From NCBI RefSeq assembly GCF_027594865.1, contig NZ_CP089391.1, positions 558,001-622,000 of the forward strand: DNA of 64,000 bases. Direction: 5' to 3'. The position numbers were made by a program, and so were the translations under genes. This DNA is from Bradyrhizobium xenonodulans (lineage in GTDB: Bacteria; Pseudomonadota; Alphaproteobacteria; Rhizobiales; Xanthobacteraceae). Below, in pieces: positions 11,330-20,745 of the stretch; the stretch's first letter is position 1; each line of letters starts with the position of its first letter. The notes beneath the pieces are model-generated. The model ran no database searches, was not told where the DNA came from, and was given only the letters and a program-made list of their open reading frames with translations.

Positions 11330-12490
11330 ATGCAGACATTTCCCTTCCGCCACCCCAATCCGGCCGGGCCGGCCTATCGGCGCGGCTGGGTGGACGAGGC
11401 GGTGGCCGCGATCGAGGCCGACCAGTGCCGCACGGCCGACACGCATCTGATCCGGCTGATCGTGCCGGCACTATCAGGCATCGACATCTATCTCAAAGAC
11501 GAGTCCACGCATCCGACCGGCAGCCTGAAGCATCGCCTGGCGCGTTCGCTGTTCCTCTATGCGCTCTGCAACGGCCATATCCGCGAAGGCACGCCCGTCG
11601 TCGAGGCCTCGTCGGGATCGACCGCGGTGTCGGAAGCCTATTTCGCGCAGATGATCGGCGTGCCGTTCTACGCCGTGATGCCGCGCACGACCTCGGCGGA
11701 GAAGATCGCCGCGATCGAGCATTATGGCGGCAACTGCCATCTGATCGACGACGGCCGCGCGCTGTATGCGGAAGCCGCCGCGCTCGCCGCCCGGCTGAAC
11801 GGCCATTACATGGACCAGTTCACCTTTGCCGAGCGGGCCACGGACTGGCGCGGCAACAACAACATCGCCGAATCGATCTTCACGCAATTGCAGGGCGAGC
11901 CGCGACCGCTGCCGGACTGGATCGTGATGGGCGCGGGCACCGGCGGCACCTCGGCGACCATCGGGCGCTATCTGCGCTATCGTCAGTATCCCACGCGCCT
12001 GTGCGTCGCCGATGTCGAGCATTCCGCCTTCTTCGACTGTTTCCGCACGCAGGACCGCTCCCACGTTTGCGACCGTCCGTCGCTGATCGAAGGCGTCGGC
12101 CGGCCGCGCTGCGAGCCGTCCTTCGTACCGGGCGTGGTCGATCGCATGATGAAGATCCCCGATGCGGCAACGATTGCGGCCATGAACCTGCTGTCGCGCC
12201 GGCTGCGCCGCGCGGTCGGCGGCTCCACGGGCACCAACTTCCTGGCGCTATGCCGGCTCGCCTCGGAGATGCGCAAGGCGAACGTGACGGGGTCGCTGGT
12301 GACGCTGATCTGCGATTCCGGCGAGCGTTACCGGCAGACCTATTACGAGCCCGAATGGCTGAAAGCGCGCGGCCTCGATCCAGCGCCATTCGAGGCGGCG
12401 CTATCGTCGTTTCTCGATACCGGGCAGCCGTTGGCGCTCGCGGTCGAAGACGTCGTCAATCCGCTGGCTGTGCCAAACCCTGACGCCTGA
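11330..12490 (+). CDS. PLP-dependent cysteine synthase-family enzyme (probable L-cysteine desulfhydrase)
   Basis: The 386-residue product has the fold-type-II PLP pattern: the cofactor lysine in [12 protein letters not shown], the substrate loop [15 protein letters not shown], and the glycine-rich phosphate loop [15 protein letters not shown]. The GSLKHR variant and the C-terminal [12 protein letters not shown] resemble the Cds1-type cysteine desulfhydrases more than biosynthetic CysK/CysM, so it may release sulfide from cysteine; synthase activity cannot be excluded. The ATG is preceded by GGGAGG. It seems monocistronic. Confidence 0.75.
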   Translation: MQTFPFRHPNPAGPAYRRGWVDEAVAAIEADQCRTADTHLIRLIVPALSGIDIYLKDESTHPTGSLKHRLARSLFLYALCNGHIREGTPVVEASSGSTAVSEAYFAQMIGVPFYAVMPRTTSAEKIAAIEHYGGNCHLIDDGRALYAEAAALAARLNGHYMDQFTFAERATDWRGNNNIAESIFTQLQGEPRPLPDWIVMGAGTGGTSATIGRYLRYRQYPTRLCVADVEHSAFFDCFRTQDRSHVCDRPSLIEGVGRPRCEPSFVPGVVDRMMKIPDAATIAAMNLLSRRLRRAVGGSTGTNFLALCRLASEMRKANVTGSLVTLICDSGERYRQTYYEPEWLKARGLDPAPFEAALSSFLDTGQPLALAVEDVVNPLAVPNPDA

Positions 12491-12602
12491 CAGCTGACGT
12501 CTCCGTGCGATTTGCAAAATGGCACGGTCGTCACGGCAACTTCACTTGCCTTGCACGTATGCGCGGGTGAGCCTCAGCTCTTCTCAACGAGGAGATCTCG
12601 CC

Positions 12603-13163
12603 GTGCGCCTTCCCATTCTCGATCCGAAACAGCTGACCGACGAGCAGAAGCCGCTTTATGACGACATGCGAGCGGGCATCAAGGACCATTTCAAGGGCTT
12701 CATCAACATGCGCGATGACGGCGCGCTGCTCGGACCCTGGAATCCCTGGATCCGCGAGCCGCGCTTCGGCAAGCCGGTGTGGGAGCTGGTCAAGGCGATC
12801 GCGTCGAATCCGCTGCTGCCGGCGGCGGTGCGCGAGGTTGCGATCCTCGTCACCGGCTCGCATTTCCGTTCGGGCTACGAGCTCTATGCCCATGTGCTGG
12901 TGGCCGAGCAGCGCGGCCTCTCCGACGAGAAGCTCGCGACCATCGTCGCCGGGCAGCGGCCGGTGGATCTCACCAGGCAGGAAGCGATCGCCTATGACGT
13001 CGCCTCCGCGCTGGTCGGCGGCGGCGTGCTGCCGGAATTGACCTGGCGCGCGGCGGTGAAGGAATTCGGCGAGCACGGCGCGGCCGAGCTGTCTTACCTG
13101 GTCGGGGTCTATTGCATGGTCTCGGTCACGCTCAACACGTTCGACGTGCCGGTGCCGGAGTAG
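12603..13163 (+). CDS. Carboxymuconolactone decarboxylase-family protein
   Basis: The 186-residue protein has the CMD/AhpD core around REVAILVTGSHFRSGYELYAHV, followed by LTRQEAIAYDVASALV. The CxxC motif of the peroxidase-type AhpD is absent, so a redox role is unlikely. The exact reaction is unknown. I chose the GTG with GAGGAG just upstream rather than an upstream in-frame start at 12519, whose extra 28 residues look like non-coding sequence. Confidence 0.75.
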   Translation: MRLPILDPKQLTDEQKPLYDDMRAGIKDHFKGFINMRDDGALLGPWNPWIREPRFGKPVWELVKAIASNPLLPAAVREVAILVTGSHFRSGYELYAHVLVAEQRGLSDEKLATIVAGQRPVDLTRQEAIAYDVASALVGGGVLPELTWRAAVKEFGEHGAAELSYLVGVYCMVSVTLNTFDVPVPE

Positions 13164-13350
13164 CCAGGCCCCGTTGTTTGGGCATGACGCTTGGCGCTCT
13201 GATGGGGGAACCGTTCGCTGAATGGAACGTGATCACTCAAGCGCTATCCGCAAGCAATGGACTGCACGGATGGACGCGGTTACCCTGCCGTGATCGCACT
13301 GATAGGCTCGCCGGCCAGAGTGCAGGCCGGACAATGGAAGGACGACAGCC

Positions 13351-13599
13351 ATGAACACGTCACGCCGCATTCTGCTCACTGGTCTGGCTGGGTTCGCTGT
13401 TGCTCCGACGGCCGTGGCGGCTAGCGTGCCATCGCCCGAGCCTGGTGACGTGACGGTCGCCGAAGAGCGATTCGCGCGCACGATTGCAGCCGCGCATGCG
13501 CCTGATGTCACCTGCGCGCGACAGGCGGAACGCTATGCGGATGCGCATTGGCCTGACTATGTCGTGGCGGCCAGGGCGGTGCTCGGCGCGCGCGTCTGA
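13351..13599 (+). CDS. Small secreted hypothetical protein
   Basis: This 82-residue product has a twin-arginine-like start (MNTSRRILLTG) and a hydrophobic stretch through AVAPTAVAA, so it is probably exported. The mature part has no domain I recognise; it contains a single Cys and ends YVVAARAVLGARV. An ATG with GGAAGGACGACAGCC upstream supports translation. The downstream hydrolase is convergent. Confidence 0.5.
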   Translation: MNTSRRILLTGLAGFAVAPTAVAASVPSPEPGDVTVAEERFARTIAAAHAPDVTCARQAERYADAHWPDYVVAARAVLGARV

Positions 13600-13608
13600 G
13601 TCTCGCTC

Positions 13609-14544
13609 TTACTTCTCCACGGCGCGCCGCACCTGCTCGCCGATCTGCGACAGCACGAGCTGGGCCTGCGGCAGGATTGCGCCCATGGCGTGGAAATTGT
13701 GAACCATGCCGTCGTGGCAGACATGCTCGACCGCGACGCCCGCGGCGAGCAGCTTGCGCGCATAGGCGTTGCCCTCGTCGCGCATCGGGTCGTACTCGGC
13801 GGTATGGATGATCGCCGTGGGCAATCCCGCAAGTCGCGTCGCCCGCAGCGGGGAGATGCGGGGATCGGCGGCGTCCAGGCCCTCGGGCAAATAGTCGGAA
13901 AGATCGGCTTCGATGGTGATGCGGTCGATCAGATGGCCCTCGGCGAATTCCTCACGCGAAGGCGAGGTCTCCTCGAAATCCAGCACCGGGCAGATCAGGC
14001 ATTGCGCGACGATGGAGAGCCCGGCGCTCTGCGCCGCCTCCTGGCAGACGATCGCTGCGAGGGTGGCGCCGGCGGAGTCGCCGCCGACCACCAGATGTTC
14101 GGCGTCGATGCCGAGCGACGACGCTTCGCGCGCGACCCATTCGGTCGCGGCGATCGCATCGTCGATGGCCGCAGGAAATTTGTGCTCGGGCGCGAGCCGG
14201 TAATCGACCGAGATGAGGCGGCAGCCGGTGACATGCGCCAGCCCGGCCGCGATGCGGTCGTGCGTCGCAATGCTGCCCGCAACGAGGCCGCCGCCATGAA
14301 AGAACACGAAGCCCGGCGTGCGCTCGCCGGCAGACGCGGGCGCGTACAGGCGATAGGGCATCTCGCCGCCGGGGCCGGGCAGCATGCCGTCGGAGGTGGT
14401 CACATCCGGCGCCTCGGCACGCGCGAACTGCATCAGTTTCGCCAGCGACTGCCGCCGCGCCTCCACGCTCGGCCGGCTTCGCGCCTGCGGCGCGGCCGCC
14501 GCCATCATGGTCAACAAACGCTTTGCGAGCGGATCGAGCGGCAT
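13609..14544 (-). CDS. Alpha/beta hydrolase, hormone-sensitive-lipase-like esterase
   Basis: The 311-residue enzyme has the HSL family's oxyanion motif FFHGGGLVAG, the nucleophile elbow GGDSAGATLA, the acid in TAEYDPMRDEG and the histidine in HDGMVHNFH. It should hydrolyse short-chain or aryl esters. There is no signal peptide, so it is cytoplasmic. It is divergent from the aminotransferase gene. Confidence 0.88.
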   Translation of the reverse strand: MPLDPLAKRLLTMMAAAAPQARSRPSVEARRQSLAKLMQFARAEAPDVTTSDGMLPGPGGEMPYRLYAPASAGERTPGFVFFHGGGLVAGSIATHDRIAAGLAHVTGCRLISVDYRLAPEHKFPAAIDDAIAATEWVAREASSLGIDAEHLVVGGDSAGATLAAIVCQEAAQSAGLSIVAQCLICPVLDFEETSPSREEFAEGHLIDRITIEADLSDYLPEGLDAADPRISPLRATRLAGLPTAIIHTAEYDPMRDEGNAYARKLLAAGVAVEHVCHDGMVHNFHAMGAILPQAQLVLSQIGEQVRRAVEK

Positions 14545-14662
14545 GCGGCTTCTTCTCCTCTTGTGCGAGAAGGTAACCCACCCTTTCCCCGCAGGGAATC
14601 ATTTAGAGATTGCGACCAATAGTGGCGCTATATTGCGGCGTCACGCCAACGGGAGGCCGGTC

Positions 14663-15550
14663 ATGGCCGAGATCATGAAATCGATCGAATATTCGCCGAG
14701 CTGGACCTTCTTCGAAGGCAAGTGGCACGACGGCAATGTGCCGATCATGGGGCCGCGCACGCATGCGGCCTGGCTCGGCTCGATCGTGTTCGACGGTGCG
14801 CGTGCGTTCGAGGGCGTCGCGCCCGATCTGGATCGTCACGTCGCCCGCGCCAATCAATCCGCGATCAACTTTGGTCTGAAACCGGTGGTCGACACCGCCA
14901 CCTGGCTCACGCTGGCAAACGACGGCATCGCGCGTTTCGCCGCGAATGCCGAGCTCTACGTCCGCCCGATGTATTGGGCGCAGAACGGAAGTGGCGGCGG
15001 CGTGCTGTTCGACCCCGAGACGACCAATTGGTGCCTGTGCATCTACGAGGCACCGATGCCGAAGCCGGTCGGCAACGCAATCACGCTGTCGCCGTTCCGC
15101 AGGCCCACGGCCGAATGTGCGCCGGTCGAAGCCAAGGCCGCCTGCCTCTACCCGAACAATTCGCGCGCGCTGGCGGAAGCGGCTTCCCGCGGCTTCCAGA
15201 ATGCGCTGTTGCTCGACATGCTCGGCAATGTCGCGGAGTTCGGCAATTCCAACGTGTTCATGGCGAAGGATGGCGTTGTCTATACGCCGGTGCCGAACGG
15301 CACGTTCCTGAACGGCATCACGCGCCAGCGCGTCATCAGCCTGCTACGCGGCGACGGCGTCACCGTGGTCGAGAAGACGTTGCGCTATGCCGACTTCCTC
15401 GCCGCCGACGAGATCTTCTCCACCGGCAATTTCGCCAAGGTCGCGCCGGTGATCCGCATCGACGAGCGCGAGCTGAAGCCGGGGCCGTTCTACACCAGGG
15501 CGCGAAAACTCTATTGGGATTTTGCGCACGCGGTAAAGCTGGCGGCGTGA
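14663..15550 (+). CDS. Branched-chain aminotransferase-like class IV aminotransferase
   Basis: The 295-residue PLP enzyme has the fold-type-IV signature: PLP Lys158 in VEAKAACLYPNN, GNVAEFGNSNVF with the PLP-ring glutamate, and the phosphate loop GTFLNGITRQR. It resembles the branched-chain aminotransferase group that interconverts leucine, isoleucine and valine with their 2-oxo acids; a related D-amino-acid or aromatic role cannot be ruled out. GGGAGG stands before the chosen ATG. A longer in-frame opening overlaps the divergent esterase and was discounted. Confidence 0.82.
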   Translation: MAEIMKSIEYSPSWTFFEGKWHDGNVPIMGPRTHAAWLGSIVFDGARAFEGVAPDLDRHVARANQSAINFGLKPVVDTATWLTLANDGIARFAANAELYVRPMYWAQNGSGGGVLFDPETTNWCLCIYEAPMPKPVGNAITLSPFRRPTAECAPVEAKAACLYPNNSRALAEAASRGFQNALLLDMLGNVAEFGNSNVFMAKDGVVYTPVPNGTFLNGITRQRVISLLRGDGVTVVEKTLRYADFLAADEIFSTGNFAKVAPVIRIDERELKPGPFYTRARKLYWDFAHAVKLAA

Positions 15551-15556
15551 GGGGAG

Positions 15557-16174
15557 CTAGCCGCTCCGCCGAAACCGGCTGAACTGAAACGCCTGCGTCG
15601 AATTCCACGGCGTATGGTGCGTCTCGCTCCGCGTCTCGACCAGCTCAAACTCCGGCCCGAGCTCTGCCGCAAGGCTCGCACTGTCGTGCCGCTGCACCGG
15701 CAGGCCGCTGCACTTCTCCGGACCGTCGGGCGCGAACGTCGCGATGATGACGTGGCCGCCGGGTGCAACCGCCGACCGCAGGCGCGCGACGTAAGCAGCC
15801 CTGTCGCGGGCTTCGGTCAGGAAGTGAAACGCCGCACGATCGTGCCAGATATCGTAGGTCTTCGCCGGCTGCCAAGTCGTGGCGTCGGCGACCATCCAGT
15901 CGACCGTTGAGGCGGCGTGGCCGATTCGTCGCTTCGCAGCGTCGAGCGCATTGGCGGAGAGATCCAGCACGGCGAGATCACGATATCCGTGCTGCAACAG
16001 AGCATCGACCAGCCGCGAGGCACCGCCGCCGATATCGATGACGCGTGCGCCGGGAGCCGGATCGGCCGCACGAATCATCTCGAGGGAGATCGTCGGGCTG
16101 TCCTGAAACCAGCTAACCTCGGCCTCGCCCTTGGTGGCGTAGACATTGTCCCAATGCGTGCTTCGGTCGGACAT
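15557..16174 (-). CDS. Class I SAM-dependent methyltransferase
   Basis: The 205-residue protein has SAM motif I in VIDIGGGASRLVDALL and the following acidic residue in VLDLSANAL, plus a later HDRAAFHFL segment resembling thiopurine/tellurite-type methyltransferases. The substrate is not deducible. It converges on the aminotransferase gene with six bases between the stops and follows phaR on the same strand. Confidence 0.8.
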   Translation of the reverse strand: MSDRSTHWDNVYATKGEAEVSWFQDSPTISLEMIRAADPAPGARVIDIGGGASRLVDALLQHGYRDLAVLDLSANALDAAKRRIGHAASTVDWMVADATTWQPAKTYDIWHDRAAFHFLTEARDRAAYVARLRSAVAPGGHVIIATFAPDGPEKCSGLPVQRHDSASLAAELGPEFELVETRSETHHTPWNSTQAFQFSRFRRSG

Positions 16175-16217
16175 GACGTCCTCCGACTCGCCCGGCGGCC
16201 GTCCGCAGAGGAACGAT

Positions 16218-16814
16218 TTATTCGTCCTTCTTCGACATCCGCTCGAGGCGCTCCTGCATGTCCTTCATCTGCTGGCGCAGATCGTCGATGTTGCTGTCCG
16301 TGGCCGCCGGGGCGTTGGCATCGGGCTCCGGCTCCGAAGTGGTCGCCGGGCGGGCCGCGCCCGGGGTAAACGGCTTGAACATCGAGAAGGTCTGCTGGAA
16401 CAGTTCCATGTTGCGGCGGACCTGTTCTTCCAACGGCGCAAAGGGAGTACCGGACAGCGTGTTGGCGATCTGCTTGCGGAACTTCTCCTGCTCCTGGGTC
16501 AGCGTCGCGATCGACTGCTCCAGATATTTCGGAACCACCATCTGCATGCTGTCGCCATAGAAGCGGATGAGCTGGCGCAGGAAGGTGGTCGGCAACAGGT
16601 TCTGGCCGGCCTTGTTCTCCTGCTCGAAGATGATCTGGGCGAGCACGGAGCGGGTGATGTCGTCACCGCTCTTGGCGTCGTAGACCAGGAAATCCTCGCC
16701 GTCCTTGACCATGGCGGCGAGATCCTCGAGCGTCACGTAGGTGCTCGTTCCGGTGTTATAGAGCCGGCGGTTCGCGTATTTCTTGATGGTGGTGGGTTGG
16801 TCTGATTTCGCCAT
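16218..16814 (-). CDS. phaR: Polyhydroxyalkanoate synthesis repressor PhaR
   Basis: The 198-residue protein starts with the PHB accumulation regulator domain (IKKYANRRLYNTGTSTYVTL) followed by the PHB_acc repeat (LLPTTFLRQLIRFYGDSMQM), then a coiled, charged C-terminal region. PhaR binds both DNA and PHB granules, repressing granule-associated protein and synthesis genes when no polymer is present. Its place divergent from phaA-phaB is the standard rhizobial layout and confirms the assignment. Confidence 0.95.
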   Translation of the reverse strand: MAKSDQPTTIKKYANRRLYNTGTSTYVTLEDLAAMVKDGEDFLVYDAKSGDDITRSVLAQIIFEQENKAGQNLLPTTFLRQLIRFYGDSMQMVVPKYLEQSIATLTQEQEKFRKQIANTLSGTPFAPLEEQVRRNMELFQQTFSMFKPFTPGAARPATTSEPEPDANAPAATDSNIDDLRQQMKDMQERLERMSKKDE

Positions 16815-17118
16815 GGGCTCTCACTTGCAAGCGCGGAGAACGGGAACCCGGCGGGCCATGCCGCAGGGCGGGAAGAGTACGCAACGCAACAAAATAAGCA
16901 TTTTCAAAGGGGTCACGCTACCGTTTTGTGCGCCACGGTTAATCGGGCAGCAAAAACGTGCTTGCGAAAGCGCCAAGAACGCTATTTTGAATGCGCTGCG
17001 GCATGAATTCGGTCGCCGGCCGATTGACATGCCTCAACGACGTTAACAGGATGCCATCCGAGACTGGCGAGCCTTTTCCCCAGCCCCGCCTGCCCCCTTT
17101 CAACACCAGGAGATGCCC
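16815..17118. other. Divergent phaR / phaA control region
   Basis: The 304-bp region between the two start codons contains an AT-rich middle (ACAAAATAAGCATTTTC near 16890) and a direct-repeat-like CGCAACGCAACAAAA. It presumably carries both promoters and perhaps PhaR sites, but I cannot name exact boxes. No gene is visible. Confidence 0.6.
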
Positions 17119-18297
17119 ATGTCAGACGATGTCGTCATCGTCAGCGCCGCCCGCACCCCGGTCGGAAGCTTCAACGGAGCGTTCGCGACCCTTCCCGCCC
17201 ATGATCTCGGCGCCATCGCCATCAAGGCCGCGCTGGAGCGTGGTGGCATCGAGCCCGGTCGGGTTTCGGAAGTCATCATGGGCCAGATCCTGACCGCCGC
17301 TCAGGGCCAGAACCCGGCCCGCCAGGCCTCGATCATGGCCGGCATTCCAGTGGAGAGCCCGGCCTGGGGCGTCAACCAGCTCTGCGGCTCGGGCCTGCGC
17401 ACGGTCGCGCTCGGCTACCAGGCGCTGCTCAACGGCGATTCCGAGATCGTGGTCGCCGGCGGCCAGGAATCCATGAGCATGGCCCCGCACGCCCAGTACC
17501 TGCGCGGCGGCGTCAAGATGGGCCCGGTCGAGTTCGTCGACACCATGATCAAGGACGGCCTGTGGGATGCCTTCAACGGCTACCACATGGGCAACACCGC
17601 CGAGAACGTCGCGCGGCAGTGGCAGATCACCCGCGCCCAGCAGGACGAGTTTGCGGTCGCCTCGCAGCAGAAGGCCGAGGCCGCGCAGAAGGCCGGCAAG
17701 TTCAACGACGAGATCGTCGCCGTCACCATCAAGGGCCGCAAGGGCGATGTCGTCGTCAGCGCCGACGAATATCCGCGCCACGGCGCAACGATCGACGCGA
17801 TGGCCAAGCTTCGTCCCGCCTTCGAGAAGGAAGGCACGGTCACCGCGGGCTCGGCCTCCGGCATCAATGACGGCGCTGCCGCCGTGGTGCTGATGACCGC
17901 CAAGCAGGCCGCCAAGGAAGGCAAGACGCCGCTCGCGCGCATCGTGTCCTGGGCGCAGGCCGGCGTCGATCCGAAGATCATGGGCTCGGGTCCGATCCCG
18001 GCCTCGCGTGCCGCGCTGAAGAAGGCCGGCTGGAACGTCGGCGATCTCGACCTGATCGAGGCCAATGAAGCCTTCGCGGCGCAGGCCTGTGCCGTCAACA
18101 AGGACCTCGGCTGGGACACCTCCAAGGTCAACGTCAATGGCGGCGCGATCGCGATCGGCCATCCGGTCGGCGCTTCCGGTGCGCGCGTGCTGGTGACGCT
18201 GCTGCACGAAATGCAGAAGCGCGACTCGAAGAAGGGTCTCGCCACGCTGTGCATCGGCGGCGGCATGGGTATCGCGATGTGTCTGGCGCGCGACTGA
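17119..18297 (+). CDS. phaA: Acetyl-CoA C-acetyltransferase (beta-ketothiolase) PhaA
   Basis: The 392-residue thiolase condenses two acetyl-CoA to acetoacetyl-CoA, the first step of PHB synthesis. The acyl-accepting Cys89 lies in [12 protein letters not shown]; the [16 protein letters not shown] histidine and the C-terminal catalytic cysteine in [10 protein letters not shown] are intact. Of two in-frame ATGs six bases apart, the second has AGGAG at the right distance and gives the usual [14 protein letters not shown] start. A strong terminator hairpin separates it from phaB. Confidence 0.96.
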   Translation: MSDDVVIVSAARTPVGSFNGAFATLPAHDLGAIAIKAALERGGIEPGRVSEVIMGQILTAAQGQNPARQASIMAGIPVESPAWGVNQLCGSGLRTVALGYQALLNGDSEIVVAGGQESMSMAPHAQYLRGGVKMGPVEFVDTMIKDGLWDAFNGYHMGNTAENVARQWQITRAQQDEFAVASQQKAEAAQKAGKFNDEIVAVTIKGRKGDVVVSADEYPRHGATIDAMAKLRPAFEKEGTVTAGSASGINDGAAAVVLMTAKQAAKEGKTPLARIVSWAQAGVDPKIMGSGPIPASRAALKKAGWNVGDLDLIEANEAFAAQACAVNKDLGWDTSKVNVNGGAIAIGHPVGASGARVLVTLLHEMQKRDSKKGLATLCIGGGMGIAMCLARD

Positions 18298-18430
18298 AGA
18301 TAGCTGACACATAGCTGACGTGTCATTTGCGCGTGCGCTGCACACAGATTGAGTGCGTCGCACGCGGCTAAAAAGGCAGCGGTTGCAAATCAATTATTCT
18401 TCGCAACCGCGCAAGCCTCGACTAAATAAA

Positions 18431-18458
18431 AACGCCCGGCTCAACGCCGGGCGTTTTG
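18431..18458 (+). terminator. Rho-independent terminator between phaA and phaB
   Basis: AACGCCCGGC pairs perfectly with GCCGGGCGTT around a TCAAC loop, followed by a TTTT-containing run. It lies 133 bases after phaA and about 90 before phaB. Partial termination here would set a lower phaB level, or phaB has its own promoter. Confidence 0.85.
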
Positions 18459-18547
18459 TTCTTGATGTCCGTCAAACCAACCGCATAATCCACCGTTAAA
18501 AACGATCACTCAGAAACGTCCGAAGAGTCCAAGGGAAGGAATACGAT

Positions 18548-19273
18548 ATGGCACGTGTTGCATTGGTGACGGGTGGTACGCGGGGCATCGGAGCTGCGAT
18601 CAGCAAAGCGCTGAAGGCCGCCGGCTACAAGGTCGCGGCGAGTTATGCCGGCAACGATGCGGCGGCGGAGAAATTCAAGGCCGAGACTGGCATCGCCGTC
18701 TACAAATGGGACGTCAGCAATTTCGACGCGTGCGCCGAAGGTGTGAAGAAGGTCGAAGCTGATCTCGGCCCGGTCGAGGTGCTCGTCAACAATGCCGGCA
18801 TCACCCGCGACACCGCCTTCCACAAGATGACGCTGGAGCAGTGGAACGCCGTCATCAACACCAATCTCGGTTCGCTGTTCAACATGACGCGCCCGGTGAT
18901 CGAGGGCATGCGCGCGCGCAAATTCGGCCGCATCATCTCGATCTCATCGATCAACGGCCAGAAGGGCCAGTTCGGTCAGGTCAACTACTCCGCGGCGAAA
19001 GCCGGTGACATCGGCTTCACCAAGGCGCTCGCGCTCGAGAACGCCAAGGGCGGCATCACCGTCAACGCGATCTGCCCCGGCTACATCAACACCGAAATGG
19101 TGCAGGCGGTGCCGAAGGACGTGCTGGAGAAGAACGTGATCCCGCAGATCCCGGTCAACCGGCTCGGCGAGCCCGAGGAGATCGCGCGCGCGGTCGTGTT
19201 CCTCGCGGCCGATGAGGCCGGCTTCATCACGGGATCGACGATGACCATCAATGGCGGCCAATATCAGGCCTGA
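18548..19273 (+). CDS. phaB: Acetoacetyl-CoA reductase PhaB
   Basis: The 241-residue short-chain dehydrogenase reduces acetoacetyl-CoA to (R)-3-hydroxybutyryl-CoA with NADPH, feeding PHB synthase. It has the nucleotide motif TGGTRGIG, NNAG, the catalytic serine in ISISSINGQKGQ and the YSAAK tyrosine-lysine pair. It follows phaA in the canonical order. The PHB synthase gene itself is not in this window. Confidence 0.95.
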   Translation: MARVALVTGGTRGIGAAISKALKAAGYKVAASYAGNDAAAEKFKAETGIAVYKWDVSNFDACAEGVKKVEADLGPVEVLVNNAGITRDTAFHKMTLEQWNAVINTNLGSLFNMTRPVIEGMRARKFGRIISISSINGQKGQFGQVNYSAAKAGDIGFTKALALENAKGGITVNAICPGYINTEMVQAVPKDVLEKNVIPQIPVNRLGEPEEIARAVVFLAADEAGFITGSTMTINGGQYQA

Positions 19274-19341
19274 TGGGGCGTCAAGCCTTTGACCCAAAAG
19301 CCTGTAGCTTCAGGCGCGGCAAGGCGATAGTGAAGACGAAA

Positions 19342-19364
19342 ATGCCCGGCCTCGTGCCGGGCAT
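19342..19364. repeat. Perfect 9-bp hairpin after phaB
   Basis: ATGCCCGGC and GCCGGGCAT pair perfectly around CTCGT. No T-run follows, so this is either a rho-independent-like terminator without a tail or one of the ATGCCCGGC dispersed palindromes; a longer relative lies at 37722-37773. Confidence 0.6.
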
Positions 19365-19384
19365 AAGCGTCCTCAGAGCCTTGA

Positions 19385-20257
19385 ATGATGACCCCACGCA
19401 CAGCCACACTGATCGGATTGACCGCGATCCTGATGTGGTCGCTGCTGTCAGTGATGACGGTGGCGACCGGAAAGATCCCGGCGTTCCAGCTCGCCGCGAT
19501 GACCTTCGCGATCGGCGGTCTCGTCGGCCTGCTCACTTGGATCGGCCGCGGCGATGCGGCGAAGAGCCTGCGCCAGCCGCTGGTGGTGTGGGTCGTCGGC
19601 GTCGGAGGCCTGTTCGGCTATCACGCGCTGTATTTCCTGGCCCTGCGCTTTGCGCCGCCGGCCGAAGCCGGCCTCTTGAATTACATGTGGCCGCTGCTGA
19701 TCGTGCTGTTCTCGTCGTTCCTGCCGGGCGAGCGGCTCGCCATGCATCACATCATCGGCGCCGTGCTCGGCCTCGTCGGCACCGTGCTGCTGTTCGCCGG
19801 CAACACGAGCGGCTTTGCGCCGGGGGCGGCCCCCGGACTGATCGCGGCCTTCATCGCGGCGTTCGTCTGGGCGACCTATTCGGTCCTGTCGCGGCGGCTC
19901 AAGGCGGTGCCGACCGACGCGGTCGCGGGTTTCTGCCTTGCCACCGCCGTGCTCGCCGCGCTGATGCATGCTCTGCTCGAAACCACGGTGTGGCCCGAGA
20001 CCACGCTGCAATGGCTCGCCGTGATCGCGCTCGGCATCGGCCCCGTGGGCGCGGCGTTCTACGCCTGGGACATCGGCATGAAGCGCGGCGACATCCGCGT
20101 GCTCGGCGCCGCCTCCTACGCGACGCCGCTGCTTTCGACCGGCTTCCTCATCGCCGCCGGTTTTGCAAAAGCCAGCGCCAACATCGCCATCGCCGCGATC
20201 CTGATCGCTGGCGGCGGCCTGATCGCGGCGAAGGACATGGTGCTGCGGAAGCGGTGA
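19385..20257 (+). CDS. EamA/DMT-family transporter
   Basis: The 290-residue protein is hydrophobic throughout with about ten predicted membrane segments in two EamA repeats (for example the runs at residues 5-25, 33-52 and 85-105). Members of this superfamily export metabolites such as amino acids. The substrate cannot be inferred and the neighbours give no clue. Two adjacent ATG codons are possible starts. Confidence 0.82.
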   Translation: MMTPRTATLIGLTAILMWSLLSVMTVATGKIPAFQLAAMTFAIGGLVGLLTWIGRGDAAKSLRQPLVVWVVGVGGLFGYHALYFLALRFAPPAEAGLLNYMWPLLIVLFSSFLPGERLAMHHIIGAVLGLVGTVLLFAGNTSGFAPGAAPGLIAAFIAAFVWATYSVLSRRLKAVPTDAVAGFCLATAVLAALMHALLETTVWPETTLQWLAVIALGIGPVGAAFYAWDIGMKRGDIRVLGAASYATPLLSTGFLIAAGFAKASANIAIAAILIAGGGLIAAKDMVLRKR

Positions 20258-20265
20258 TCGTCATT

Positions 20266-20292
20266 CCGGGGCGCGCGGAGCGCGAGCCCCGG
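20266..20292. repeat. CCGGGGC...GCCCCGG dispersed palindrome
   Basis: CCGGGGCGCGCG and CGCGAGCCCCGG flank a GAG tip in the 42-bp gap between two convergent genes. The form is a common Bradyrhizobium intergenic hairpin and may end transcription from both sides. Confidence 0.65.
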
Positions 20293-20299
20293 CGTGGAT

Positions 20300-20722
20300 C
20301 TACGGCTCCCAGCCCTGCGGTGCGAGCTCGAAGCCTGCGAACTCGAACGCCGGAGCTACGGTGCAGCCGACCAGCGTCCACTCGCCCGTGCTCTCGGCCA
20401 TCTGCCAGGCATCCGCCGGCACGATCGCCTGCGGCCGTTCGCCGCCGAGAAGGTCGGTGCCGAGCCGGACCTCGTGGCGGGTGCAGCCCTCATGCGCGAT
20501 GCGCAGTGTCAGTGGACTGCCGGCGTAGTAGTGCCAGGTCTCGACTGCGTCGACGCGATGCCAGTGCGAGCGCTCGCCCCGCGCGAGCAGGAAGTAGATC
20601 AGGGTCGAGCGCGAGCGCCCGTTGGCGTCGGTGGTCTGGTCGCGAAACGTCTCGCGGTAGTGGCCGCCCTCGGGATGTGGACGGAGTTCGAGGCGCGTGA
20701 TGATCTCGGCTGCGGTCGGCAT
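20300..20722 (-). CDS. Cupin-domain protein (DUF985 family)
   Basis: The 140-residue protein matches the DUF985 cupin family: ELRPHPEGGHYRETFRD, then IYFLLARGERSHWHRVDAVETWHYYAGSPL, and GCTVAPAFEFAGFEL. Histidines in the cupin motifs could bind a metal, but no activity is established. It is 24 bases downstream of gloB on the same strand and may be co-transcribed. Confidence 0.85.
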   Translation of the reverse strand: MPTAAEIITRLELRPHPEGGHYRETFRDQTTDANGRSRSTLIYFLLARGERSHWHRVDAVETWHYYAGSPLTLRIAHEGCTRHEVRLGTDLLGGERPQAIVPADAWQMAESTGEWTLVGCTVAPAFEFAGFELAPQGWEP

Positions 20723-20745
20723 CGATCCCCGGCAGGATTTGTGCT

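Noticed and set aside
19342..19364. Rho-independent terminator after phaB
   Set aside because: The stem is perfect but no T-run follows on the coding strand, so it is listed as a hairpin rather than a terminator.
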